Origin: Bacteroidales bacterium UBA1176 | GTDB lineage: Bacteria; Bacteroidota; Bacteroidia; Bacteroidales; WCHB1-69 | Direction: 5' to 3' | Length of the DNA stretch: 52,270 nucleotides | NCBI GenBank assembly: GCA_002311645.1 | Contig: DBYW01000054.1 | Span: forward strand, 1 to 52,270 | Part shown: one piece after another, positions 1-6,310 of the stretch | Layout of the letters: every line of letters starts with the position of its first letter | Numbering within the stretch: position 1 is the stretch's first letter | Position numbers and translations under genes: made by a program | Notes under the pieces: model-generated | What the model was told of the DNA's origin: nothing | What the model saw: only the letters and a program-made list of their open reading frames with translations | Database searches by the model: none

Positions 1-246
1 GTAGCTCTTCCTGGAATAATAGTCGCGGATCACCGCCGCCGTGTCTATGTCGGCGGGCATGGTGACGGGGTACGTCACCAAGTACGGCGCGGGGAAGAAG
101 ACCGTGTCCGTGACGTGCAGCGTGTCCGTGCGGGTCACGGTTCTGACCTGCACGGACTCCCCGCTTCCGCCGCAGTTGCGGTGGAGCAGGGCGATGATGA
201 CAACGGCCATCATCACGATGGCGAACCACTTCCAGTCTGCTTTCAT
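1..246 (-). CDS. Partial membrane-anchored phage-type protein
   Basis: The gene starts with ATG at 246 and runs off the left edge, so only its first 82 codons are visible. The protein begins MKADWKWF, followed by one hydrophobic helix (about residues 8-21, FAIVMMAVVIIALLH) and then a polar stretch rich in T, V and D. One N-terminal helix followed by a polar domain fits a lysis accessory (spanin-like) protein, and the gene lies one base downstream of the amidase gene on the same strand. The position in a lysis-type gene block is seen directly; the spanin role is inference. I recognise no family with certainty. The end is truncated by the window. Confidence 0.55.
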   Translation of the reverse strand, partial: MKADWKWFAIVMMAVVIIALLHRNCGGSGESVQVRTVTRTDTLHVTDTVFFPAPYLVTYPVTMPADIDTAAVIRDYYSRKSY

Positions 247-247
247 G

Positions 248-922
248 CTATAGGGATTTGAGCAGGTTGACCAGCTCCACCTGAGGGTGCGCGTCGCTCT
301 TGTCATGCCTATAGGAGGCATGGGCGAAAATCCCCTCTTGTCCGAGAAGGGCGCGGGGCGTGACGTTCCAGATGTCGCTTTGGTAGTTGGGGCTTATTTG
401 GTGTGTGGCCATGAGGTGGCGCAGCAGCTCGCCGAGAGTGTCCAGCTGGGCGGTGGTGTACCGCTCGAAGTACTGGAAACCCCTGTATTTCTGTGCGGTG
501 CAATACTCGTAGATGTTGCGCACGGGCTTGCACTTGAGGTTGGGGACCACTTTGCCGTTCTGCGTGGTTATGGGGTAGAACAGCCCGTCAGTGTGCTGTG
601 TAAGCGCACCCCAGCTGTCCATCTCTATGCCGATGGCCTGCGCGTCAAGTTTGCGGTAGCCGAGGCCGAAACGGGCAAAGTGGTGGTTAGTGAGGCCGAG
701 GTGGTATGCCCAATAGCGGTCGTCGAAGCATCGGTGCAGATGTCCCTCGCGGCTGATAACATAGGCGGTGGCCACCCGCTCCGTGGTGTGCAGCCACCAC
801 GACATGTCCCCATTCACGCTGTCGCCGGAGACGGTGTGGTGCAGCACAATCTGTCTCTTTGCGGTCTCTTCCCGGACATACTGCGTGTCGGGGAAGTTCC
901 AGTCCTTGTATATCTTGATCAT
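248..922 (-). CDS. N-acetylmuramoyl-L-alanine amidase, phage/endolysin type
   Basis: This 224-residue protein looks like an amidase_2-family zinc amidase, which cuts the bond between N-acetylmuramic acid and L-alanine in peptidoglycan. The N-terminal IVLHHTVSGD (residues 25-34) holds the usual first zinc histidine, and WAYHLG and IGIEMDSWG follow as in the family. There is no signal peptide, so export would need a holin or similar, as for phage endolysins. It starts 2 bases after the stop of the small DNA-binding gene and ends 1 base before the membrane-anchored gene. Operon placement beside two small membrane proteins supports a prophage lysis block. The enzyme class is fairly secure; the phage role is inferred from context. 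Confidence 0.8.
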   Translation of the reverse strand: MIKIYKDWNFPDTQYVREETAKRQIVLHHTVSGDSVNGDMSWWLHTTERVATAYVISREGHLHRCFDDRYWAYHLGLTNHHFARFGLGYRKLDAQAIGIEMDSWGALTQHTDGLFYPITTQNGKVVPNLKCKPVRNIYEYCTAQKYRGFQYFERYTTAQLDTLGELLRHLMATHQISPNYQSDIWNVTPRALLGQEGIFAHASYRHDKSDAHPQVELVNLLKSL

Positions 923-924
923 TG

Positions 925-1152
925 CTACTTGGTTTTGGCGGTTTTGCTGCGCCGCTCCAGCCTCTTTTCGAGGGCGGCGTTCCTCTCTATGATGTCGAGC
1001 AAGGCTTCAAGGATGCGGTAATCGGTCAGCTGACCCGTCACCACGTGATAGACTTTGCTCACGCTGCAGCCGAACTCCTCGGCCAGCACCTGCCCGTAGC
1101 CTCGCGGCAGATAGCGCCGCAGCTCCTTACTGATTGCCTTTGTTGCGCCCAT
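925..1152 (-). CDS. Small helix-turn-helix-like protein
   Basis: The 75-residue product starts at MGATK (ATG at 1152). An upstream alternative start at 1197 would add 15 residues and deepen the overlap with the preceding gene. The stretch YGQVLAEEFGCSVSKVYHVV looks like a helix-turn-helix with a recognition helix around SVSKVYHVV, followed by a second helical region and a basic C-terminal tail (RRSKTAKTK). This suggests a small DNA-binding regulator or packaging protein of the integrated element. It overlaps the preceding membrane-protein gene by 26 bases and ends 2 bases before the amidase, so it is in the same operon. I cannot assign a named family. Confidence 0.6.
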   Translation of the reverse strand: MGATKAISKELRRYLPRGYGQVLAEEFGCSVSKVYHVVTGQLTDYRILEALLDIIERNAALEKRLERRSKTAKTK

Positions 1153-1336
1153 GTCGTTCAATAATATATTGTGTGAGTAATACGGTGAAGGCTGCAAGCC
1201 TCGCCGCCGCTACCAAGAGCAGCGGGGCGAGGGCAAACAGCCATCCCTTGGTCAACCAGCCGAAGGCCTTGAGGATGACCAGGTAGCATGTGAGCAAAAG
1301 AAGCTGGTTATTCAGCGTTCTGATTGTTTTCTCCAT
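1127..1336 (-). CDS. Small two-helix membrane protein (holin-like)
   Basis: With the start at MEKT (1336) the product has 69 residues. In-frame ATGs at 1345, 1354 and 1375 are alternatives that overlap the upstream gene further. Two hydrophobic helices are visible: LLLLTCYLVILKAFGWL, and FALAPLLLVAAARLAAFTVL after a short loop. The tail is basic (RHGRNKGNQ). Small size, two transmembrane segments and location upstream of an amidase are what a holin or other lysis membrane protein looks like, but short membrane proteins are easily mis-assigned, so this is inference. It overlaps both neighbours, which suggests translational coupling. Confidence 0.55.
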   Translation of the reverse strand: MEKTIRTLNNQLLLLTCYLVILKAFGWLTKGWLFALAPLLLVAAARLAAFTVLLTQYIIERHGRNKGNQ

Positions 1337-1634
1337 TCTTCTCATTTTTATCATATTTTGAAACTTTTCCCACAAGAATGCTTCTCCTCCTTTCCGCTTC
1401 CTTATTTGTCTCTTCGCGGAAAAGTTGGCTGTCTTTCATATCGGGGGCTAATACACGTATCACTTCCCCGATGTTGAGATTTAGGAAAATGCAGCTCGGA
1501 ACATTGTTGGCAAGGTGGGTTTCGACAGTTCTTCGGTCTTTTATGCCAAAAAACGCCATCAAAAGTTGTTTGCCTTCCGGACTGTTTAGCAATTCAATTG
1601 CCGCATCTGAAAAAACTTTTCTTTTTTTACTCAT
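1308..1634 (-). CDS. Hypothetical protein, first gene of the element operon
   Basis: This 108-residue protein (MSKKRKVFSD start) is not one I recognise. It is predicted helical, charged and cytoplasmic, with RRTVETHLANN in the middle and a hydrophilic C-terminal tail rich in N, K and E (KYDKNEKNGENNQNAE). It has no signal peptide or membrane segment. It is the most upstream visible gene of the minus-strand operon and lies just downstream of inverted and direct repeats at 1679-1737 that look like operators. The AT-rich composition differs from the GC-rich amidase downstream. Position suggests an early or regulatory element gene, but nothing in the sequence shows the function. Confidence 0.5.
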   Translation of the reverse strand: MSKKRKVFSDAAIELLNSPEGKQLLMAFFGIKDRRTVETHLANNVPSCIFLNLNIGEVIRVLAPDMKDSQLFREETNKEAERRRSILVGKVSKYDKNEKNGENNQNAE

Positions 1635-1678
1635 AATTTTGGTTTTAAGGATTATAAATCCGAAAAACTTATGTATTT

Positions 1679-1737
1679 TTGCAGCAAATTTTGTAGCAGG
1701 AATTGCAGCAAAATTTGTTACAAAAAATGTTTGTAAC
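1679..1737. promoter_or_regulatory. Candidate operator region: direct and inverted repeats
   Basis: Two related copies begin TTGCAGCAAA at 1679 and 1703, 24 bp apart. A perfect 8-bp inverted repeat follows at 1717-1724 (GTTACAAA) and 1730-1737 (TTTGTAAC) with a 5-bp gap. They sit 45-105 bp upstream of the first gene of the element operon. The repeats are seen directly; a role as repressor or activator sites is inference. Confidence 0.5.
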
Positions 1738-2021
1738 TCTCTGGCTGCAAGATAGTTATTTTTTTAATACAAAAACAGACAGGAAATTTTTTCCATTTGC
1801 GCTCTTTGAAATTACAAAACGAAAACGCCGCTTTTGCGACGGCAAAAACGGCGAAATCAATATGCTGATAACTGATTGAAAATCAGTTATTTTTATTGCT
1901 TTGTACTGAGACAGAAATGAGACAAAGCAATGCAAATTTGACTAAAAGATAAAATTGTAAATAATTAACATTCAGATATTTGCAAAAATAATCTTGACAA
2001 TATGGAGGGGGCGATATAACC
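1738..2021. other. Gene-free end region of the integrated element
   Basis: I see no convincing gene between 1635 and 2148. Besides the operator repeats, this AT-rich stretch holds a plus-strand terminator-like hairpin (1868-1894) and a perfect 9-bp inverted repeat, TTGCTTTGT at 1896-1904 and ACAAAGCAA at 1922-1930. Two direct copies of GAGACA lie in or next to its 17-bp spacer. Repeats next to an attachment core could be integrase arm-type sites, but no integrase is in the window to support that. Confidence 0.4.
1868..1894 (+). terminator. Terminator-like hairpin
   Basis: A perfect 10-bp stem (ATAACTGATT / AATCAGTTAT) with a 3-nt loop is followed by a short T run on the plus strand only. No plus-strand gene precedes it, so it may end an unannotated small transcript or block read-in to the element. 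Confidence 0.5.
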
Positions 2022-2048
2022 GCGAGTTCGAATCTCGCTCTCTCCGCG
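2022..2048 (+). repeat. 3' end of a tRNA-Ser (probable attachment site)
   Basis: The T arm is complete (GCGAG, loop TTCGAAT, CTCGC), followed by the acceptor 3' strand TCTCTCC and discriminator G. A tRNA with that acceptor would start GGAGAGA, which with discriminator G is typical of tRNA-Ser. The upstream sequence does not form the rest of a tRNA, so this is only a 3' fragment. Integrases that target tRNA 3' ends leave exactly such a copy at the distal end of the element. By orientation the intact tRNA and the integrase should lie left of the window. Confidence 0.7.
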
Positions 2049-2052
2049 ACCT

Positions 2053-2080
2053 GTAGAGACGATGTGCGCATCGTCTCTAT
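2053..2080. repeat. AGAGACG palindrome with terminator-like tail
   Basis: An 11-bp perfect stem (TAGAGACGATG / CATCGTCTCTA, 2054-2079) is followed on the plus strand by a T-rich tract. It shares the AGAGACG core and length with palindromes at 2532-2559 and 21557-21584, so it may belong to a dispersed palindromic family. It may also serve as a terminator next to the tRNA fragment. Confidence 0.6.
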
Positions 2081-2148
2081 TTGTTTTTAAAAATCAATAG
2101 GTCAGGTGATGTTGTCAGAAATAGATGGTGTCGGCAATAATCGGCAAA

Positions 2149-2805
2149 TCATAAGGGCGGTTCGCCGATGATATCATTGCCATACTCTTCCATATCTTCC
2201 GCCGCCATCGGCAGAATCTCCTCCTCCTCGATATGGATATAGGGCTTGGCCTTGCGACTGAATGTTCGGAGATAATAGTCGTGGAGCGCCACCTCCACCT
2301 CACGCATCGTGTTCTCGAGCAGTTTGGGTTTCAGTTGGCACTCCCATAGGATAATCACCTGCCAGCCGTTCTCCTGCAGAATCTTGTAGTTCCGCTGGTC
2401 GCGTTCCTGATTGCGCTGGATTTTGTTCACCCAGAAATCGTGGTTGGTTTTGGGAATTTTGCAACATGTGGAATTCGCGATTTGTTGTATGGACGTTTTT
2501 TGGGGGGACGTTTTTTTTATGCACGTTTTTTGTAGAGACGTTTCATGAAACGTCTCTACGGGGACCGTTTTTACGGGCAATATCGTCAAATTGTGTCCGT
2601 GCCAAAAACACCCGTTCACGAAAATGGCCGTCCTGTATTTGCGCATCACGATGTCGGGTTTTCCCGGCACGCCCTTCACGTTGAGGCGGTAGCGGTAGCC
2701 GTGCTGCCACAGCCATTGCCGCACGCGCTTCTCGGGCATGGTGTCCTTGCTGCGGATGCGCGACATGCAATAGTGCCGCTGCTGGGGTGTCATGATGTCG
2801 GTCAT
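2149..2805 (-). CDS. vsr: Very short patch repair endonuclease with internal insertion
   Basis: Vsr endonucleases nick beside T:G mismatches made when 5-methylcytosine deaminates. The core motifs are present: MTPQQRHYCMSRIRSKDT near the N-terminus, then GKPDIVMRKYRTAIFVNGCFWHGH, IPKTNHDFW, KIQRNQERD and WQVIILWECQL. The protein is 218 residues, while the family is usually about 130-160. Part of the excess is a stretch of about 40 residues between CFWHGH and the IPKTN block, encoded by a four-copy 15-bp repeat and a 28-bp palindrome; the rest is a C-terminal extension. The insert keeps the frame, but it falls between core motifs, so activity is uncertain. Start alternatives are 2805 and 2793. 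Two C5 methyltransferases at 7172-8947 and 12737-13978 are plausible functional partners. Confidence 0.85.
   Translation of the reverse strand: MTDIMTPQQRHYCMSRIRSKDTMPEKRVRQWLWQHGYRYRLNVKGVPGKPDIVMRKYRTAIFVNGCFWHGHNLTILPVKTVPVETFHETSLQKTCIKKTSPQKTSIQQIANSTCCKIPKTNHDFWVNKIQRNQERDQRNYKILQENGWQVIILWECQLKPKLLENTMREVEVALHDYYLRTFSRKAKPYIHIEEEEILPMAAEDMEEYGNDIIGEPPL
2493..2559. repeat. 15-bp tandem repeat plus 28-bp palindrome inside vsr
   Basis: ACGTTT cores recur at 2493, 2508, 2523 and 2538, an exact 15-bp period, encoding the five-residue units ETSLQ, KTCIK, KTSPQ and KTSIQ. The last copy runs into a perfect 28-bp palindrome at 2532-2559 with half site GTAGAGACGTTTCA. Both lie within the vsr reading frame and add no stop. 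This resembles in-frame palindromic element insertion as described in Rickettsia, but the relation to that class is only an analogy. Confidence 0.75.
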
Positions 2806-2809
2806 CGAG

Positions 2810-3372
2810 CTAGTCTATAATGATTTGAGGATCCGTCAGAAAATCGTACAGACTTACGAATTCGATACCTTCATTGTTTTGATAATGGGCAGACATTCCA
2901 CCAACAATGACGATTTTCTTGAAACTGTCGTTGATTTTTCGTAGAGATCGCAATTCGGTCTCGCGTTTTTCGTCATCGGAGATGTTGAGAGCGGATTGAA
3001 TATAGTAACGTCTGAAACCTTGATTGCAAACGAAATCCACCTCTAATCGCTTTCGCTCTGTTTTTCCTTCCTGATTCGTTTCTTTAATTTCAACTTCGCC
3101 CACGTCAACAGACAGGTCACATCTTCTCAATTCGTTGTATATGAGGTTCTCCATCAGATGTGTTTCTTCAATTTGTCGGAAATTAAGACGAGCATTGCGC
3201 AAACCAAGGTCTTCAAAATAGAATTTGGAAGGTGTATCGATATAGTGTTTGCCTTTAATGTCGTAGCGAAGGCTTTTTTCTATGAAAAAAGCGTCTCAGT
3301 GACGATTTTTATCATCCCGTTATTTTGGCGTATCTTTAATTTATTCAGTAAGTTATCTCTTTTTACAATCAT
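2810..3372 (-). pseudogene. DUF4143-type AAA+ ATPase, internally deleted
   Basis: Two parts of one family are visible in different frames. The N-terminus, MIVKRDNLLNKLKIRQNNG followed by MIKIVT (ATG at 3372), matches the start of ATPases of this type, which should continue into a Walker A motif (GxxRCGKS-like). Instead, at about 3295 the homology jumps to the C-terminal DUF4143 region (FFIEKSLRYDIKGKHYIDTP, then LRNARLNFRQIEE, RLEVDFVCNQGFRRYYIQSA and SLYDFLTDP), which runs to the stop at 2810. Roughly 250-300 residues, including all nucleotide-binding motifs, are missing and the junction is out of frame. Full-length members are about 400-450 residues. The C-terminal part alone is unlikely to be functional. 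It lies 4 bases upstream of vsr. Confidence 0.8.
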
Positions 3373-3391
3373 TTCTATTCGATTTTTTGTA

Positions 3392-3399
3392 CAAAAGTA
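3392..3399 (-). promoter_or_regulatory. -7 box TACTTTTG of the DUF4143 relic
   Basis: TACTTTTG (minus strand) matches the Bacteroidota -7 consensus TAnnTTTG and lies 19 bases upstream of the ATG at 3372. It suggests the deleted gene still has its promoter, which would also serve vsr. I see no clear -33 box. Confidence 0.45.
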
Positions 3400-3502
3400 C
3401 ATTTTATCGACTGCAAAAATACAATTATTATTTATAACTGGGCTGAAAAAAGAGAAAGGTAAGTCAAATATCATTACCAAAGACACGGCAAAGATATAGA
3501 AA

Positions 3503-4351
3503 TTACGGCACAAGTCCGTATTTTTCGCACAGCCGTTGGATCGCTCCGTCGGCCTTCATCCGGTGGATGACGCCGTTCACCAGATCAAGCAGGTCGTCTT
3601 GGCCCTTGCGCATCAGCACACCGATCTCCCCGTGGGTGAAAGGGGCGTTCAGGAGCGGTGCCGCCAAGCGGGGATCTGTCTGCACGTAATAGGGCGCCTC
3701 CGTGATTTCCGTGATCATCACGTCGGCTTCGCCCTCGGCGATGAGCGACGGGATTTCCTCGTTGTTCGGGTGCACGATGATGGTGGCGTGGGTGAGGTTC
3801 TCGTTGGCGAACTGTTCGTTCAGACCGCCGGGGTTCACCATCACGCGCACGTCGGGACGGTCGATGTCCTCCAGCGAACGGAAGCGGGCAGTGTCCTCCG
3901 TCCGGCAGAGGATGGTCTTGCCGTTGGCCAAGTACCCCTCGCTCATCAGCATAATGGCGCGCCGGGCATCCGTGATGGTGATGCCCCCTATGGCGAGGTC
4001 GAAGGTCTGGGGTTCGGCCAAAACGTCGGCGGTTAAGGTCGGCCACGAGGTCCTGACAAATTCCACGGGCACACCGATGCTTTTGGCAATTGCCTGTGCC
4101 ATCTCGATGCCGAAGCCCCAGTATTCGCCTGTTTCGGGTTCGTAGAAGGTCAGCGGCCGGTAGTCGCCGGTGGTGCCGACGAGCAATTTGCCCCGTTGCT
4201 GGATCCGCTCGATGGTTGGGCGCGAGACCGAGTGCTCTTCGGTGGTGCAGGAGGTCAGAACGACCGCCCCGCCAAAGAGAAGCGGTGTGGCGATGGAGAG
4301 GATGGCGGTGGCAAACGCCAGTAGCCAGGTTCTGATTTTTTTCTGTATCAT
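3503..4351 (-). CDS. Periplasmic substrate-binding lipoprotein, cyclohexadienyl dehydratase-like
   Basis: With the start at MIQKKIRTW (ATG at 4351) this is a 282-residue lipoprotein. It has a hydrophobic signal segment ending in the lipobox LTSC. The mature part is a type 3 solute-binding fold: LLVGTTGDYRPLTFYEPETG, WGFGIEMAQAIAKSIGV, FDLAIGGITITDARR, VRVMVNPGGLNEQF, then ADVMITEITEAPYY. The NPGGLNE block and the GDYRP start resemble PheC-type periplasmic cyclohexadienyl (arogenate/prephenate) dehydratases more than simple amino-acid binding proteins. No ABC permease or ATPase is adjacent, which favours an enzyme or orphan receptor. The binding fold is secure; the dehydratase activity is inference. 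Confidence 0.7.
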   Translation of the reverse strand: MIQKKIRTWLLAFATAILSIATPLLFGGAVVLTSCTTEEHSVSRPTIERIQQRGKLLVGTTGDYRPLTFYEPETGEYWGFGIEMAQAIAKSIGVPVEFVRTSWPTLTADVLAEPQTFDLAIGGITITDARRAIMLMSEGYLANGKTILCRTEDTARFRSLEDIDRPDVRVMVNPGGLNEQFANENLTHATIIVHPNNEEIPSLIAEGEADVMITEITEAPYYVQTDPRLAAPLLNAPFTHGEIGVLMRKGQDDLLDLVNGVIHRMKADGAIQRLCEKYGLVP

Positions 4352-4430
4352 TATTCTGAAGTTAACTTTGCAAAAATACAAAGATATTTCAAAGTGTACT
4401 TCGCAATATTTGTTTTTGGCAGAAAGGTTA

Positions 4431-4529
4431 TCACCAGCCCTTTCAGTCGCCCGCCCCGCGCTGGGTGGCGAAGATGCGGTTCTGGGAGTCGTGGATGATG
4501 GCGGCGGAAACGGTGATGTGTTTCATCAT
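4431..4529 (-). pseudogene. MutT/Nudix hydrolase N-terminal relic
   Basis: Reading from ATG at 4529 or 4526, the frame gives MKHITVSAAIIHDSQ then NRIFATQRGAGD, which is how 8-oxo-dGTP diphosphatases of the MutT type begin (usually continuing FKGGWEFPGGK). Here a TGA follows GAGD, then KGW and a second TGA at 4431-4433, and the Nudix box is absent. Only about 30 residues of a protein normally about 130 long remain. It lies between the PheC-like gene and pmp3. The relic is short, but the match to the N-terminal strand and loop is specific. Confidence 0.6.
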
Positions 4530-4672
4530 TTTGATTATAAAAGATTCTCAAAGTCCCAAGACAGAAATTCATCAACAGGAAACATAATCGTCTGATTTAG
4601 TGGAATGAAAATAACAAAAATTCTCAAAAGTGACAACGAAAATTCTCAAATCATATTCGTTGTAATGCTGTT

Positions 4673-4828
4673 TCACTCGTTCTTGTTGAGGATGACCAGT
4701 GCGCCGATGACGCCCGGTACCCATCCGCAGAGGGTTAGGATGAGGACGATGAGGATGGACCCGCATCCGCGGTCGATGACGGCGAGGGGAGGGAAGAAGA
4801 TGGCGAGGAGGACGCGGAAGAGGGACAT
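4673..4828 (-). CDS. YqaE/Pmp3-family small membrane protein
   Basis: This 51-residue protein starts at MSLFRVLLA (ATG at 4828). Two transmembrane helices are clear: VLLAIFFPPLAVIDRG, with the family's FFPPLAV, and the second helix around ILIVLILTLCGWVPGVIGAL. LILTLCGWVPG and the C-terminal NKNE also fit Pmp3/YqaE (UPF0057). These proteins sit in the inner membrane and are linked to membrane potential and salt stress in other organisms; the role here is unknown. Length is typical. It follows the TSCPD gene by 5 bases, so the two probably share a transcript. Confidence 0.85.
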   Translation of the reverse strand: MSLFRVLLAIFFPPLAVIDRGCGSILIVLILTLCGWVPGVIGALVILNKNE

Positions 4829-4833
4829 AGTGG

Positions 4834-5085
4834 TTATTTTTTGAGGGTTTCCAGTGCGCGGCAGAGCTGGTCGGGGCAGGAGGTGGGTTTGCCGCCGCAG
4901 CGGATGCCGTTGAGTTTCTGGATGACGTCGTCGATTTTCTGGCCGACGACCAGCCGGCAGATGCCTTGGAGGTTTCCGTCGCATCCGCCTATGAAGAAGA
5001 CCTGCTGAATGACGCCCTCGTCATCGACCGTCACATCGATGAACTGCGAGCAGGTGCCCTGGGTTTTGTAGAGGGTGTGGGGCAT
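4834..5085 (-). CDS. TSCPD-domain protein (TIGR03905 type)
   Basis: The 83-residue protein contains the TSCPD signature literally (GGKPTSCPDQLCRALE near the C-terminus). It also has four further cysteines in positions usual for the family: GTCSQ, GGCDGN, GICRL and RCGG. The cysteine pattern suggests metal binding. In larger proteins the TSCPD domain occurs at the end of vitamin B12-dependent ribonucleotide reductases; stand-alone copies have no settled function. Length is typical. The start at MPHTLYKTQG is the only good ATG. It is followed 5 bases later by the Pmp3 gene and preceded by a SIR2-like relic. Confidence 0.85.
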   Translation of the reverse strand: MPHTLYKTQGTCSQFIDVTVDDEGVIQQVFFIGGCDGNLQGICRLVVGQKIDDVIQKLNGIRCGGKPTSCPDQLCRALETLKK

Positions 5086-5099
5086 AGGTTTATCTTTTT

Positions 5100-5219
5100 A
5101 CTTCTCAATATTAAATATTTTTTGCAAATCTCGTCGATTAACTCTCCCCATGAAGGCACATCTGCGCTTGCTGAAACGCTGACTCCAACAAATAAAACCA
5201 ATCGATTCTGGCGCGAGGC
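5100..5219 (-). pseudogene. SIR2-like domain relic
   Basis: One minus-strand frame reads SRQNRLVLFVGVSVSASADV and then PSWGELIDEICKKY. This matches the start of SIR2-like NAD-binding domains (typically NRLVLFVGAGVSANSGVPSW), found in many anti-phage proteins. A TAA stops the frame immediately upstream, no start codon is available, and homology is lost after about 40 residues where the TSCPD gene begins. The glycine-rich loop is already altered (VGVSVSA instead of VGAGVSA). It lies just downstream of the restriction operon and is probably the remains of another defence gene. Confidence 0.55.
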
Positions 5220-5335
5220 TTATTGAATTTGTTTAGTATGAGAAACGATGTCATAATCCATAAAAAATCATTATAATATTACTACTGAACATTTAGAAGA
5301 TATTACCGTTAAATTGAATGCAGTAATATATAACA

Positions 5336-6310
5336 CTATGACATTACTACACCATCTGTTAAGACTCGATTATTAACATCAGACCATGTGCTGTTTAAGT
5401 GTTTTGATACAAAATCCAATATTTTTTTTAACACACCATAATCAATAGGTTGAGGCATACGATTAGATTTGTCGTGCTTGCATTTTCTTAACACAAAAAT
5501 TTGATCAATACGAGAATATATAGGATCAACATCTTCTGCTACCGCGTATGTTTCCGTAATAACAATAAATGCAGAATAAGGGTTACCTGATTTTAATTTT
5601 TCAGCAGTAGCAATCGCCCCATCTAACATGGTCTTGTCTAAAAAGGTCTTGTTCTCAATAGCCAATATAGGCACGTTTGCAATTACCTGTTTTGATTTTC
5701 CATTTTTACCTGGAATCATTATTGGAAAGGTACAATATATAGCATAATCTTGATCTTTTCCGTTAATTCTAACAAGTGGTTCGCTCGCAAAACTACTAAT
5801 ATCTTTTCCCGTAATGTATAAGTTAGAGTATGCGTCAACTGTACCGCACTTTATGTCATTAACTCCAGCACCGCACTTTGCTATAATAATACTATTTACT
5901 TTATCCTTCAGAAACAAATAAGTAAACTCCTCTAAAATAGTAGATCTGATTTTGCTCCTTGAGTCAAATGTACTTTCTATATGACTATCTTCAAAGAATT
6001 TATAATATTTGTCTAGTATTTTTGCTCTATTTTGCAAATCATCTTCTTCGTATGTGTGTATGGATTCTATTGCTCCTAAATATGATAAGTAGTTCTCAAT
6101 AACTGTGTTTAATAAATCAATATGGGCTTGAGCTGGTTTCTCAAATAATTTATATGCCTTTGCTAATATATTTGCAGCATGAGCCAATTGAGGTTGTGCG
6201 GCAATCTTATCTATAATTGATTGAAGACGGGGAAACTTTTCTAGAATCTCCGTTTTATGCTGGTTAAAATAATTTATTGCATCTTGTTTTGCCATAAGAT
6301 TATTAGACAT
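5336..6310 (-). CDS. Bpu10I/BbvCI-like restriction endonuclease subunit 1
   Basis: This 324-residue protein is a paralogue of the next gene upstream and resembles subunits of heterodimeric type II enzymes of the Bpu10I/BbvCI kind, in which two different subunits each cut one strand of an asymmetric site. A PD-(D/E)XK core is visible: acidic KDQDYAIY (185-192) followed by LAIENKTF (E219, K221). The conserved block LDGAIATAEKLKSGNPYSAF and DPIYSRIDQIFVLRK is shared with subunit 2. Its ATG overlaps the stop of subunit 2 by one base. An internal ATG (MAKQDAIN) is an alternative start. Family recognition is from memory; the exact target site cannot be read from sequence. Confidence 0.75.
   Translation of the reverse strand: MSNNLMAKQDAINYFNQHKTEILEKFPRLQSIIDKIAAQPQLAHAANILAKAYKLFEKPAQAHIDLLNTVIENYLSYLGAIESIHTYEEDDLQNRAKILDKYYKFFEDSHIESTFDSRSKIRSTILEEFTYLFLKDKVNSIIIAKCGAGVNDIKCGTVDAYSNLYITGKDISSFASEPLVRINGKDQDYAIYCTFPIMIPGKNGKSKQVIANVPILAIENKTFLDKTMLDGAIATAEKLKSGNPYSAFIVITETYAVAEDVDPIYSRIDQIFVLRKCKHDKSNRMPQPIDYGVLKKILDFVSKHLNSTWSDVNNRVLTDGVVMS

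Noticed and set aside
287..1021. A 244-residue plus-strand ORF opposite the amidase
   Set aside because: The minus-strand amidase has family motifs, while the plus-strand frame does not.
1960..2050. A complete tRNA gene ending at 2046
   Set aside because: Only the T arm and acceptor 3' strand can be folded. No anticodon arm, D arm or 5' acceptor strand is found upstream.
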